The notes beneath the pieces were generated by a model. That model was given only the letters and a program-made list of their open reading frames with translations, was not told the DNA's origin and did not search any database. A stretch of 24,042 nucleotides of DNA. Origin: Salegentibacter sp. (GTDB lineage: Bacteria; Bacteroidota; Bacteroidia; Flavobacteriales; Flavobacteriaceae). This document shows, piece by piece, positions 6,805 to 15,100 of this stretch. Position 1 is the first letter of the stretch, and each line of letters opens with the position of its first letter. The position numbers and the translations under genes were made by a program. The stretch lies in contig JAGXIG010000092.1 in the NCBI GenBank assembly GCA_024635815.1, forward strand, positions 1 through 24,042, in the 5' to 3' direction.

Positions 6805-7687
6805 AATCGAAAAGATTAGAAGACAAATAACGGTCTCCGCGATCACAAACTATACTTACCACAATACCTTCTTCAAGCTCATTACATAATCTAACAGCAG
6901 CAGCAGCAGCTCCTCCACTGCTCATGCCTGCGAATATACCTTCTTCCCTGGCAAGTTTTTTAGTCATTGCAACCGCCTCTTCTTCACTAACTTCTAAAAT
7001 ACGATCTACTTTTTCGGGTTTAAAGATTTTGGGCAAATAGGCTTCCGGCCATTTTCTAATTCCCGGGATTCGTGAATCATCGGTAGGCTGAACTCCCACA
7101 ATTTGAATTTTTTTGTTCTTTTCCTTTAAATATGTAGAAGTACCCATAATTGTTCCTGTGGTGCCCATAGAAGAAACAAAATGAGTGATCTTATGTTGGG
7201 TATCATTCCATATCTCTGGCCCTGTAGTATTATAATGCGCCTGCCAGTTATCGTTATTGCTAAACTGATTGATCATGAAATAATCTCCGCCAGTCATTTT
7301 TTCTTCGGCATAATCGCGAGCACCTTCAATGCCGCCATCAGCCTCGGTGAGCGTAACTTTAGCTCCGTAGGCCCGCATTGTTTGTACTCGCTCTATGGTA
7401 GAATTTTCTGGCATTACCAGTTCAATATCCAGCTTAAAAATTCTGGCAACCATGGCCAGGGCGATTCCTGTATTTCCGCTGGTAGCTTCAATGAGTTTGG
7501 TTTCCCGGGTGATATCTCCTCTATCTAATGCGCTTTTAATCATATTGTAAGCGGCGCGGTCTTTTACACTTCCGCCGGGGTTTTGACCTTCCAGCTTAAA
7601 ATATAGTTTAACCTTTGGGTTTTTAACCAAAGTTTGCGCTTCTACCAGGGGAGTATTTCCTATTAGATCTAATATGGAGTTATTCAT
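6803..7687 (-). CDS. cysM: Cysteine synthase (O-acetylserine sulfhydrylase), CysM type
   Basis: PLP-dependent enzyme joining O-acetylserine with sulfide (or thiosulfate for CysM) to make cysteine. Seen: the PLP lysine Lys42 in GGSVKDRAAYNM, the phosphate/substrate loop TSGNTG (69-74), the TTGTIMGTSTYLKE loop, and GMSSGGAAAAA near the C terminus for the PLP phosphate. The length of 294 aa and the start NSILDLIGNTPLV fit the CysM branch. The start ATG (7687) shares one base with the cysE stop codon (TAATG), indicating translational coupling in a cysE-cysM operon. CysK versus CysM specificity cannot be settled by eye. Confidence 0.93.
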   Translation of the reverse strand: MNNSILDLIGNTPLVEAQTLVKNPKVKLYFKLEGQNPGGSVKDRAAYNMIKSALDRGDITRETKLIEATSGNTGIALAMVARIFKLDIELVMPENSTIERVQTMRAYGAKVTLTEADGGIEGARDYAEEKMTGGDYFMINQFSNNDNWQAHYNTTGPEIWNDTQHKITHFVSSMGTTGTIMGTSTYLKEKNKKIQIVGVQPTDDSRIPGIRKWPEAYLPKIFKPEKVDRILEVSEEEAVAMTKKLAREEGIFAGMSSGGAAAAAVRLCNELEEGIVVSIVCDRGDRYLSSNLFD

Positions 7688-8475
7688 TATTTACTCGTGT
7701 TTTTAATATTGATTTGAGGATTATGGGACACCATAGAGTCTTTAGGCACAGAATCGGTTAACCACACATTACCTCCAATTATGCTATTCGCACCTATAAC
7801 AGTTTCCCCGCCTAAAATTGTAGCATTGGCGTAAATGGTGACATTCTTTTCAATGGTAGGGTGCCTTTTGATATTTTTTAGGTTACGGTCTACAAAAAGT
7901 GCCCCAAGGGTAACCCCCTGGTAGATTTTCACATTATCTTCTATCACCGCTGTCTCCCCAATCACTACTCCTGTAGCGTGATCTATAAAAAATGGAGTTC
8001 CAATTTGCGCTCCGGGATTAATATCGGTACCTGTTATGCTGTGAGCACATTCTGCCATTAAACGTGGTACTAGTGGAAGCCCAAATTTATAGAGCTCATG
8101 ACTAAATCTATAAATGGCTATTGCGAAAAAGCCTGGGTAAGAAAGTATAACTTCCTCTATAGAATTAGCAGCAGGATCGTTTTCTGAAATGGCCTTAGCA
8201 TCTTTATTAAGCTTTTCCAGTATTCCCGGAAGCTTATCTAAATAATCCTGCCAAAGATCCCGGCAGGGCGTATTGGGCTTCCAGCAAACGAGATCTGCCA
8301 GCTCTTCAAAATCCTTACCTAATTTTATAATATTCTTTTCTACCGGGGTTTCTTCATCAAACAGCGTGTAAAAAAGATTGTTTGTAAAAGCCTCTGTTTT
8401 TTCTTTTATACTGAATTTTAAATTCGGTATGTTTTTTTGTGCTTTTATCTTTTCTATAACCTCATTCTGGCTCAT
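7687..8475 (-). CDS. cysE: Serine O-acetyltransferase
   Basis: Transfers acetyl from acetyl-CoA to serine, the first committed step of cysteine synthesis. The C-terminal half is a left-handed beta-helix of hexapeptide repeats (about 140-250). The active-site candidates Asp151 (GTDINPGA) and His166 ([16 protein letters not shown]) are present, as is the acetyl-CoA region GVTLGAL. The 262-aa length with an extended helical N terminus is similar to the EpsC/CysE forms of Bacteroidota. The C terminus (KNTSK) lacks the usual terminal Ile that docks into CysK, so a classical cysteine synthase complex may not form; this is an inference. First gene of the operon with cysM. Confidence 0.93.
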   Translation of the reverse strand: MSQNEVIEKIKAQKNIPNLKFSIKEKTEAFTNNLFYTLFDEETPVEKNIIKLGKDFEELADLVCWKPNTPCRDLWQDYLDKLPGILEKLNKDAKAISENDPAANSIEEVILSYPGFFAIAIYRFSHELYKFGLPLVPRLMAECAHSITGTDINPGAQIGTPFFIDHATGVVIGETAVIEDNVKIYQGVTLGALFVDRNLKNIKRHPTIEKNVTIYANATILGGETVIGANSIIGGNVWLTDSVPKDSMVSHNPQINIKNTSK

Positions 8476-8515
8476 TTAATGCTGAAATTTTAAAAATAAT
8501 AGTCCTTGTTTTATT

Positions 8516-8523
8516 CAAATGTA
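8516..8523 (-). promoter_or_regulatory. -7 promoter element of the cysE-cysM operon
   Basis: The minus strand reads TACATTTG, an exact TAnnTTTG match, 40 bases before the cysE ATG. A TTTG (8540-8537) upstream is closer than usual (13 bases), so the -33 element is uncertain. Confidence 0.5.
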
Positions 8524-8661
8524 AACAATAGCCAGGCAAATTGCATTTAATTTGCTATAAATGCTTTCAATAGGCTTATATAATTTCTATTCAAATTCGA
8601 TTGATATAAAAGGAAACCTGAGTTAATATTTTATATATTTTAATAATTAACTATTATACAG

Positions 8662-8688
8662 TTGGTTATAATTAATATCTTTAGTTTG
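8662..8688 (+). promoter_or_regulatory. Probable promoter of the small ORF at 8712
   Basis: TTG (8662-8664), 16 bases, then TTAGTTTG (8681-8688), one mismatch from TAnnTTTG; an overlapping alternative -7 is TATCTTTA (8676-8683). It lies 23-30 bases before the small ORF, matching the layout of other promoters in this window. Confidence 0.4.
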
Positions 8689-8711
8689 TTAATCAATAAA
8701 ATCTAAATAAA

Positions 8712-8819
8712 ATAGCACAGGACAGAAATCAAAAAACGGAAGATGCAAAGAAGGAGCCTAAAAAACAACAGGCAACACCAAAAAAGCAACCAGCTAAGCA
8801 CGACAAACCTAAAAAATAA
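8712..8819 (+). CDS. Small Lys/Gln/Pro-rich ORF, 35 residues, no standard start codon
   Basis: Reading from ATA at 8712 gives IAQDRNQKTEDAKKEPKKQQ followed by ATPKKQPAKHDKPKK and a TAA. The frame is open only from 8700 (stop at 8697), and no ATG, GTG or TTG occurs in it. The composition (11 Lys, 6 Gln, 4 Pro) is not what random AT-rich DNA gives, and a promoter-like sequence (8662-8688) and a terminator (8846-8868) bracket it. Possible readings: an ATA-initiated small basic protein, a recently broken gene whose ATG became ATA, or a non-coding transcript. The peptide looks disordered and strongly basic. I do not know its function. Confidence 0.45.
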   Translation: MAQDRNQKTEDAKKEPKKQQATPKKQPAKHDKPKK

Positions 8820-8845
8820 GTTGGATTAATTTGAAAAAAAAATAG

Positions 8846-8868
8846 GCCACCTCACAAGGGTGGCTTTT
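8846..8868 (+). terminator. Rho-independent terminator after the small ORF
   Basis: Stem GCCACC (8846-8851) and GGTGGC (8859-8864), loop TCACAAG, followed by TTTTAT and an AT-rich tail; an A run precedes the stem. It separates the mini-gene from the MFS gene promoter. Confidence 0.75.
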
Positions 8869-8921
8869 ATATTTTAAACAAATTTAAACCAGTACTGCGC
8901 TGTTTTGTTTCTTCGTAGCTT

Positions 8922-8929
8922 TATCTTTG
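8922..8929 (+). promoter_or_regulatory. -7 promoter element of the MFS gene
   Basis: TATCTTTG, an exact TAnnTTTG match, lies 29 bases before the TTG start at 8959. A TTTG at 8904-8907 is at a short spacing of 14 bases. Confidence 0.55.
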
Positions 8930-8958
8930 CAGCTTTCTAAATTTGAAATAAAGCAATT

Positions 8959-10173
8959 TTGAAGGATTATTTCTATTTTTTACGCGGAAACTATAAGAAA
9001 GTCAGTTTTGGATGGCTGCTCACATTTTTGTCGAGTTTTGGCCAAACCTTCCTTATTTCACTGTATGTTCCGCAAATTGTAAAAACCTTTGAAATTACCG
9101 AAGGAACTTTTGGTGCTATCTATGCAGGTTGTACCGTGGCGGCTTCAGTAATTATGCTGAGCGTGGGCCATACCGTGGACCATAAACCGGTGAAAAAAGT
9201 TACGGCCTTTACGGTGCTAAGTCTCGGGTTATCCAGTATTTTACTCGGACTTTCCTACCATATTGCTGTACTTTTTGTTGCTCTAATTGGCCTTAGGTTA
9301 TGCGGGCAAGGCTTATTGAGCCATATAAGTATGACCATTATTTCCAAGTATTTTGATAAAAATCGCGGAAAAGCGCTCAGTCTTTCTTCACTTGGATATT
9401 CCATGGGAGAAGCTATATTTCCTATAATTATCACTTCTATTATTGCATTTTTTGACTGGAGAATAGCTGCTATTGTAAGTGGTGTAGCTTTGCTCCTATA
9501 TTTGATAAGATTAAAGTTTACCAATCTCCTCGATTTTGACAAACAACTTTCTACTGAAGGAAAACCTTCTACCTGGTCACTTTTAAAGGATTATAAAAGT
9601 GTTGTGGCCGATAAGCGTTTCGGGATTATGATGCCCGCCAGTTTTATCCTGAGTTTTACCAACACCGCTATCTTCTTTTATCAATATGTTTTCGTTGAAG
9701 ATAAAGGCTGGTCGCCCCAACTATACGCTACTTTTTTTACGGTTTATGCTATCTCCAGGTTTATGTTTTCCTTATTTGGAGGAACCTGGGTAGATAAATA
9801 CAGCGCGAAGAAGATGTTCAGAATTTATCTTGTTCCAATGACGTTGGGCCTTATCCCATTTGCATTAATGGATAGCATTATAGGAGCACTTTTATTTTTA
9901 ATTACCGCAGGAATTACCACCGGAATGGCAGGTACGGTAAAAACCTCGATTATTGCCGAGATCTACGGAACCGAGAAAATGGGCGCCATAAGAAGTGTTT
10001 TCACTATGTTTATGGTTATTAGTACTGCTTTAGGCCCTTTATTAGTAGGTTTTATGATTGATGGAGGAATTGATTTTAGCACTATCATTCTTATGTTATT
10101 TGCTGCAATGCTTTTGATTAGCATAAATTCACAACGAATAAAAAATGTCACTAAAGCAGCTTCAGCGCTTTAA
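8959..10173 (+). CDS. Major facilitator superfamily (MFS) transporter
   Basis: A 404-aa inner-membrane transporter with about twelve hydrophobic segments in two halves separated by a polar loop near residues 190-215. The first-half loop carries GHTVDHKPVKK, a version of the MFS motif A (GxxxDrxGrrr), and the second half has GGTWVDKYSAKKM at the matching place. RGKALSLSSLGYSMGEAIFPI resembles the conserved helix 4-5 region of oxalate/formate and monocarboxylate-type carriers. The start is TTG at 8959: the first in-frame Met is over 50 residues later and would remove the first membrane segments, and the -7 box fits TTG. Substrate unknown. Its 3' end overlaps the convergent T9SS gene by 12 bases. 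Confidence 0.88.
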   Translation: MKDYFYFLRGNYKKVSFGWLLTFLSSFGQTFLISLYVPQIVKTFEITEGTFGAIYAGCTVAASVIMLSVGHTVDHKPVKKVTAFTVLSLGLSSILLGLSYHIAVLFVALIGLRLCGQGLLSHISMTIISKYFDKNRGKALSLSSLGYSMGEAIFPIIITSIIAFFDWRIAAIVSGVALLLYLIRLKFTNLLDFDKQLSTEGKPSTWSLLKDYKSVVADKRFGIMMPASFILSFTNTAIFFYQYVFVEDKGWSPQLYATFFTVYAISRFMFSLFGGTWVDKYSAKKMFRIYLVPMTLGLIPFALMDSIIGALLFLITAGITTGMAGTVKTSIIAEIYGTEKMGAIRSVFTMFMVISTALGPLLVGFMIDGGIDFSTIILMLFAAMLLISINSQRIKNVTKAASAL

Positions 10174-12015
10174 ACTAAAAGATCCTTTAAGCGTTTTAAA
10201 GCCTTCGATAATAATGTGATACCAATAATCGTCTGATGGAAGCACGCGGCCGTTTAAAGTGCCATCCCAACGGAAAGTTTCGCCTTGATCTACTTTTAAT
10301 AATTTTCCATAACGATCAAAAATTCTTATTTCTGAAGAAGGAAAATATTCGAGTCCGTTAATGCTGAAATTATCGTTGTAGCCATCTGCATTCGGAGTAA
10401 TAAATTTCGGAATTACAATATGTGGAAACTCTTGGGTAACGGTGTTACAGGCGGAAAAATCGCGCATATATACGGTATAAATTCCACCGGAAACCAGGCT
10501 AAAAATATTTGAAGTTTGGAAATTCGTGCCGTCTAACGAGTACTCAAAATTCCCATCATTGGCCGGGGTAATTACAATAGCATCCCTATCTGAAGTCACC
10601 GACTCAATTTCGGCAATATCTTCCTGGTTTACTTGAAATTTTTTGGTAGTTGAGCAACCTTCAGCAGTAGTGAGAATAACACTATAATTTCCGGTAGATT
10701 CTATTTCAATTTGCTGCGAATTTTCGCCTGTTGACCATTCATAAGTAAGTCCCGCTATACCTGCATTCAGTATTAAATTGTCATTTTCACAAATTTGCAG
10801 AAATTCATCTTCAACCTGCGGACTTTCATTTATGCTAAATTCAATAGCTGTTTTTGGGCTGGGTTGGCAACTAAAGCCTTTGTTTACAGCTTCAACATAG
10901 TATGTTCCAACCGTTTCTGGTCGATAAGATTCGGTATTTTCAGCGAGCAAATTGTTGTTTTCGTCATACCAGTTTGCGGTTTCATTTTCTTCAACTTCAA
11001 CAACTAGTTCCGGGATTGTATCCTCACTGCAAATGCTTATATCGCCATCATTTTGGGGAGGAGAAGGAGTTGGTAGAATATTTACTGTAAAAATTTCAGA
11101 AACAGAACTGCAGAGATTATCATTTAAATTCACGGGATCTTCAGCTACTTTAACCCTATAAAAGCGGGAAGTACTTAAAGGCGGTATACTATAGGTTTCA
11201 TTGTTTTCCCCTGGAATATTTGTCCAGGTTTCGTTATCGTTACTTTCCTGCCATTGGTAAGCGTGCGTACTATATACCGAAAAATCTGGAGTCGCTTCAA
11301 GCGTGAGGTTAACAGGAGCATTTTCAGCGCAAACATCCATACGGTTTTCATTATTTTCTGAGGTAATCGTAGTAAGATCGCCGCAAGACCTAAAAATTAT
11401 ATCATCTATCGCCAGGTCGTTTCCACAGCCACCTTCTCCATTATTAAACATTTTAAGAATTATGGCATCCTGCCCTACTTCAGTTTGAAAGGTAAGCGCA
11501 TATTGTTCCCAAACAGGACTGGTAAGCGAAGGAATATCTCCCGTATTACCTTCTTTTAGTAAATTGGAATCGGTTTCATCCCAGATTTCGAAACGTACGT
11601 TTATGGGAATTCCACCATCTTGACAAACGGTATTGGAACGATTGTAAATATTAATTAAAAATGCTGAAAACTCATAGCTGGTATTTTCACAAAGTCCGCT
11701 GATTTCTGTTCGGTAAAATTGGCCGGAAGTATAAGAAGCGTTTACAATTAGTGCATCACGGTTTGAAACGGTGCCGGAAGGCAAGCTCGAATGCCACGAA
11801 GTAATTACACTTCCTATCTGGCTGGAAACCGTATATTCCCCGTCCTGCGGATCCTGATTAATATAGGTATAGTTGGTAGTGCCGGCAGGTAATTGTGAGG
11901 TGGTTTCAAAATCTTCATAAAAAATTGGATCGCCTTTGCTCCCTTCACAAAAGCCTAATTGGGCATAACCGGAAGTACAAACTATAAGAAAACAAAAAAG
12001 AAGGAAGCTTTTCAT
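10162..12015 (-). CDS. T9SS-exported Ig-like surface protein with type-B sorting domain
   Basis: A 617-aa cell-surface or secreted protein. From the ATG at 12015 it begins with a Sec signal peptide (MKSFLLFCFLIVCTSGYAQ); the in-frame TTG at 12033 would put six polar residues ahead of it and is disfavoured. A beta-rich N-terminal domain (about 20-215; FYEDFE near the start, AIDDIIFRSC at the end) resembles jelly-roll/CBM-like modules. Ig-like or PKD-like repeats follow (about 225-470), with NWYDENNNLLAENTESY and TYEWSTGENSQQIEIESTG as typical strands, then a SprB-like segment. The last ~85 residues (ITPNADGYNDNFSINGL, IRIFDRYGKLL, WDGTLNGRVLPSDDYWYHI) are the gliding-motility type-B sorting domain recognised by the type IX secretion system. 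Last gene of the FUSC operon. Confidence 0.9.
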   Translation of the reverse strand: MKSFLLFCFLIVCTSGYAQLGFCEGSKGDPIFYEDFETTSQLPAGTTNYTYINQDPQDGEYTVSSQIGSVITSWHSSLPSGTVSNRDALIVNASYTSGQFYRTEISGLCENTSYEFSAFLINIYNRSNTVCQDGGIPINVRFEIWDETDSNLLKEGNTGDIPSLTSPVWEQYALTFQTEVGQDAIILKMFNNGEGGCGNDLAIDDIIFRSCGDLTTITSENNENRMDVCAENAPVNLTLEATPDFSVYSTHAYQWQESNDNETWTNIPGENNETYSIPPLSTSRFYRVKVAEDPVNLNDNLCSSVSEIFTVNILPTPSPPQNDGDISICSEDTIPELVVEVEENETANWYDENNNLLAENTESYRPETVGTYYVEAVNKGFSCQPSPKTAIEFSINESPQVEDEFLQICENDNLILNAGIAGLTYEWSTGENSQQIEIESTGNYSVILTTAEGCSTTKKFQVNQEDIAEIESVTSDRDAIVITPANDGNFEYSLDGTNFQTSNIFSLVSGGIYTVYMRDFSACNTVTQEFPHIVIPKFITPNADGYNDNFSINGLEYFPSSEIRIFDRYGKLLKVDQGETFRWDGTLNGRVLPSDDYWYHIIIEGFKTLKGSFSLKR

Positions 12016-12033
12016 TTTCTCAAAAGTACACAA

Positions 12034-12555
12034 TTACGGCGCTTTCTGAAATTGCATTTCAATTTTTTCAAAACTATACGCATTAGGCCAGTTTTGGTTT
12101 TCGGCTTCGGTAGCTATTTTCAGGATTCTAAGTTTGAATTCTGCCAGGACTCCTTCTCTCAGAATAAATTTAACGGTCTCTTCAAAAGATTTGAACATAC
12201 TTTTACAAAAAGCCTCTTTTAAATTGCCTTTTTCTTTAGCAAAAGTTTGGGCTATTTCAATATTAAAAAGCATCAAATCGGCAGTTAAATGGGGTTCTAC
12301 ACCGAGTTGCTGAAAATGCTTGATTTCCTTCTGGGCCACAGACCTACGGGTTTTTGGTTTGCGCCTGGTTTCAGGAAAATATTCTTTGGATATCTTTAGT
12401 TTAGCTTTGCGCATTAATTCTTCTTCCCGCGGATTAAAGACAAAATCATAAAAGACCTTTACAGGTTTAAATCGCTCGTAAAGATCTATAATTTGATCCT
12501 CAAGTTGTTCTTTATCTAATTCCTGGAGGTATTTTTTTAATTGGCGCTTACTCAT
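12034..12555 (-). CDS. DUF6155-family cytoplasmic protein
   Basis: A 173-aa protein, basic and helix-rich, with no signal peptide or membrane segment. MSKRQLKKYLQELDKEQLEDQIIDLYERF and FNPREEELMRKAKLKISKEYFP match what I recall of DUF6155, a family of unknown function common in Bacteroidota. The ATG at 12555 directly abuts the stop codon of the FUSC gene, and its own stop is 18 bases before the T9SS gene, so all three are probably cotranscribed. No catalytic motif is visible. Confidence 0.7.
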   Translation of the reverse strand: MSKRQLKKYLQELDKEQLEDQIIDLYERFKPVKVFYDFVFNPREEELMRKAKLKISKEYFPETRRKPKTRRSVAQKEIKHFQQLGVEPHLTADLMLFNIEIAQTFAKEKGNLKEAFCKSMFKSFEETVKFILREGVLAEFKLRILKIATEAENQNWPNAYSFEKIEMQFQKAP

Positions 12556-14799
12556 TTAGCTGAATTTTGTTTTCGCAATGGTTTTTTGAAGATTTTCTGA
12601 AATTTCCAGTAACCATTGAACCTGGCTACTTACCAATTGGGCTTCCTGCAATCTCAGCTGCACATCTTTATGGCTTTTTTGTGGCCCTTTTTTTAATTGA
12701 TTTTCACTTTCTGCCAGCAACTCTTTATATGTTCTAAGCAAAGCTGAAGCCGCTTTTTCTGTTCGCGCTGGATCAAGATCTTTTAATTCCTCAAATTCTT
12801 CAAGACCTTTTCTGGCATTTTCAAGATTAGTACAAATATGGGACACAAAAACTTCGAAATTTTTAGAAGCTGCAGTGGTTTTATGATTCTGAATAAAAGT
12901 CCCCAAAGAGGCCAGAGCCGAAAGAAAAGTTTGATTTAAACCTACAATTTTATAGAGTTGTCCTAATTCTTTTTGTTTAAATTTTGGCTCCTGTGTCATT
13001 CTTTGAAAAGAAGCACTTAAATTTCCCATTTCCAGAAAAGCCTTTTTTCTAGATAGTTTATAGGAAGTAGGCAAAGTTCCTTTTTCATGGTAAAAATTAT
13101 CAATTTCTTCCAGGTATTTCTTATTGGCGCTAATGCTTTCTTTAATTACGTTCTTAATATGCTGCGACTCCCAGGCCGGCCATAAAACGAGGTTTCCTAA
13201 AGCAGCTAGACCTGCACCTAAAGCAGTATCTATCACCCGATACTGGATCACGTTGAAGACATCTGGTTTTAAAAGCGCATAAATAAAAATAATACTCAAG
13301 GTTATAAAAACAGCTGCTGTACGGTAATTTCGTTGCAATAAGGAAAAAGCCAGGGTAAGAGAAAAGAGACCGAGAATCCCATAAACTACCTGATTTTTTG
13401 TTATAAAAACAATTCCCAGGGCAATTACGGCACCTATTAAGGTTCCTGCAATTCGTTGTTTAGAACGGTCTTTGGTAAGTCCGTAATTAGGACGCATAAT
13501 TACCACGATGGTAAGAATGATCCAGTAAGCATTTTCAAGCGAAAAATATAAACCAATACTGAAACCCACTAAAATCACAATAGCCAGCCTTAGTGAATGC
13601 TTAAAAATTGGAGAACCAAAATTAAAGTTTTCAACGAGTGTTTTGGGATCGTAATCTTGCGGAGTTATAAATTGGGAAACTTCTTTGTTTTTCATTAACA
13701 ACGGTTCCCTGGTGTCTAAATTATGTAAGACCCGAACAATAGTGTTGATCTTTTGCCCCTGCTTTTCTAAATAATCGAATAAATTCTGAAGTAAAAATGC
13801 CTTTTCGGTATTTTCTGAAGAAATAAGTACCCGCACTTCCTTGAAATTTTCCTCTATAGATTTTAAATACTCCCGAATTTCTTTTGTTGAAGATTTTTTC
13901 TTTTTTTCAATAACTACAGAAATTTCATTCAGCTGGAACGCAATCTTTTTAATTAGTTTTTTAAAACGTTCCAGTAACTCCCGGTCGCCCTCTAAAACTA
14001 CATCCATTTTATTATAATCTACAGGATTAGCCATCGCCAACTCTAAAATATCTACTAGTTCTATGAAAATCAGTAGTCGCTTTCGAGCATAATTAGAGTT
14101 TCCTGAAGCACGTCTTGCGTTAATGAGTAAATTCCGAAGACTTTCGTGTTTCTCGTTTAGATCTGTTTGTAACAGAAATAATTCCTTCTGAAGTTTTTCC
14201 CTTTCAGCAGTTTCGGTAAGCAAATGTGCTCTGGTCTTTAGATATTTGGCGGTAAGCTCAAGACATTCGGCCAGAAGTTGTTCGGTATGCTGTTTTGGAT
14301 TAAGGGACGTCCAGAGATTACTTAAAAGCAGATACCATAAACCGCCGCCCGTTATAAGCAGGCCGCGTTCCCAAGGAAGGATTTCCGTAGAAACATTCGC
14401 GAAACTCAACACAATGGCAAACAATCCCGCAAAAGCGACCAGAGAAGCCCTAAAACCATAAACCGCCAGATATGCAATCCCAAACATTAAAATCCCTAAA
14501 AGCGGTAAAACCAACCAAAGATAAGCTGAGGCATAAGCCATAATTATTGAAACAATTCCCGCCAGCAAAGCCGCGAGAATCACCCCTATATTTCTATGCC
14601 TAAAACTTCCGGGGATATCACTTGGCGAACTCAATAAAGCCCCCATTGCCAGAACTACACCTATCTCAAAATTCCCTAGCCAGATAAAAACACCTACGGG
14701 TGAACCAATCGCTACAGTAAGTACCATAGCTTTGGAAAAGTCGGTGCTTCTTAGATATTTCAGGAATTCCTGCCAGTAATTGGATATAATGTTGGGCAA
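12556..14799 (-). CDS. FUSC-family inner-membrane protein (YccS/aromatic-acid exporter type)
   Basis: A 747-aa membrane protein with two hydrophobic blocks of about six segments each (about 24-160 and 400-515), each followed by a long, charged helical cytoplasmic part. The second block contains the FUSC signature around ENAYWIILTIVVIMRPNYG and TKDRSKQRIAGTLIGAVIALG. Members include YccS, YhfK and the AaeB exporter subunit; the substrate here is unknown. The start is TTG at 14799: no ATG exists before Met25, which already lies in the first membrane segment, and a near-perfect promoter puts the transcription start about a dozen bases upstream. First gene of a three-gene operon. Confidence 0.87.
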   Translation of the reverse strand: MPNIISNYWQEFLKYLRSTDFSKAMVLTVAIGSPVGVFIWLGNFEIGVVLAMGALLSSPSDIPGSFRHRNIGVILAALLAGIVSIIMAYASAYLWLVLPLLGILMFGIAYLAVYGFRASLVAFAGLFAIVLSFANVSTEILPWERGLLITGGGLWYLLLSNLWTSLNPKQHTEQLLAECLELTAKYLKTRAHLLTETAEREKLQKELFLLQTDLNEKHESLRNLLINARRASGNSNYARKRLLIFIELVDILELAMANPVDYNKMDVVLEGDRELLERFKKLIKKIAFQLNEISVVIEKKKKSSTKEIREYLKSIEENFKEVRVLISSENTEKAFLLQNLFDYLEKQGQKINTIVRVLHNLDTREPLLMKNKEVSQFITPQDYDPKTLVENFNFGSPIFKHSLRLAIVILVGFSIGLYFSLENAYWIILTIVVIMRPNYGLTKDRSKQRIAGTLIGAVIALGIVFITKNQVVYGILGLFSLTLAFSLLQRNYRTAAVFITLSIIFIYALLKPDVFNVIQYRVIDTALGAGLAALGNLVLWPAWESQHIKNVIKESISANKKYLEEIDNFYHEKGTLPTSYKLSRKKAFLEMGNLSASFQRMTQEPKFKQKELGQLYKIVGLNQTFLSALASLGTFIQNHKTTAASKNFEVFVSHICTNLENARKGLEEFEELKDLDPARTEKAASALLRTYKELLAESENQLKKGPQKSHKDVQLRLQEAQLVSSQVQWLLEISENLQKTIAKTKFS

Positions 14800-15100
14800 A
14801 TCTTGTGCTTTTATATGGGCAAAGTTACGTTGTATTATAGAGTATCAAAGCTTCCTTTAAGAAATCATAACATTTGCTCACTAAGCGAGATTTGATTCTG
14901 TCGAACTCACAGGCTTGCTTCGAAATATTTTGCTATTTCAGATTAAAAACTTTACCAAAACAATGAATTTAAGTTTAAATTAATAATCGTGAGTTGCAGG
15001 GTTCTATACTTAACTGTAATTTACTAAGTGAGATTTTCACAATTGACGCCACTTGAGTCTAGGTTTCAGTTTACTTTTTAAATTATTAAATAAGATTAAA
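14800..15100. other. Intergenic region between divergent FUSC and MDR genes
   Basis: About 300 bases holding the FUSC promoter (14820-14849) and the MDR gene leader, with a possible -7 box TAGGTTTC at 15060-15067. There is a 14-base near-identical direct repeat, ACTAAGCGAGATTT (14880-14893) and ACTAAGTGAGATTT (15023-15036). I see no convincing ORF or RNA gene. Confidence 0.5.
14820..14849 (-). promoter_or_regulatory. Promoter of the FUSC-DUF6155-T9SS operon
   Basis: On the minus strand: TTTG (14849-14846), 18-base spacer, TAACTTTG (14827-14820). This is an exact match to both Bacteroidota promoter elements and the best promoter in the window. It implies a leader of roughly 14 bases before the TTG start. 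Confidence 0.75.

Noticed and set aside
6890..6915. Run of CAG/CTG-like triplets (agcagcagcagcag region) as a microsatellite
   Set aside because: It encodes the conserved GGAAAAA segment of CysM and is explained by the protein.
9255..9542. Minus-strand ORF inside the MFS gene
   Set aside because: Antisense shadow of membrane-coding sequence; no start context or motif.
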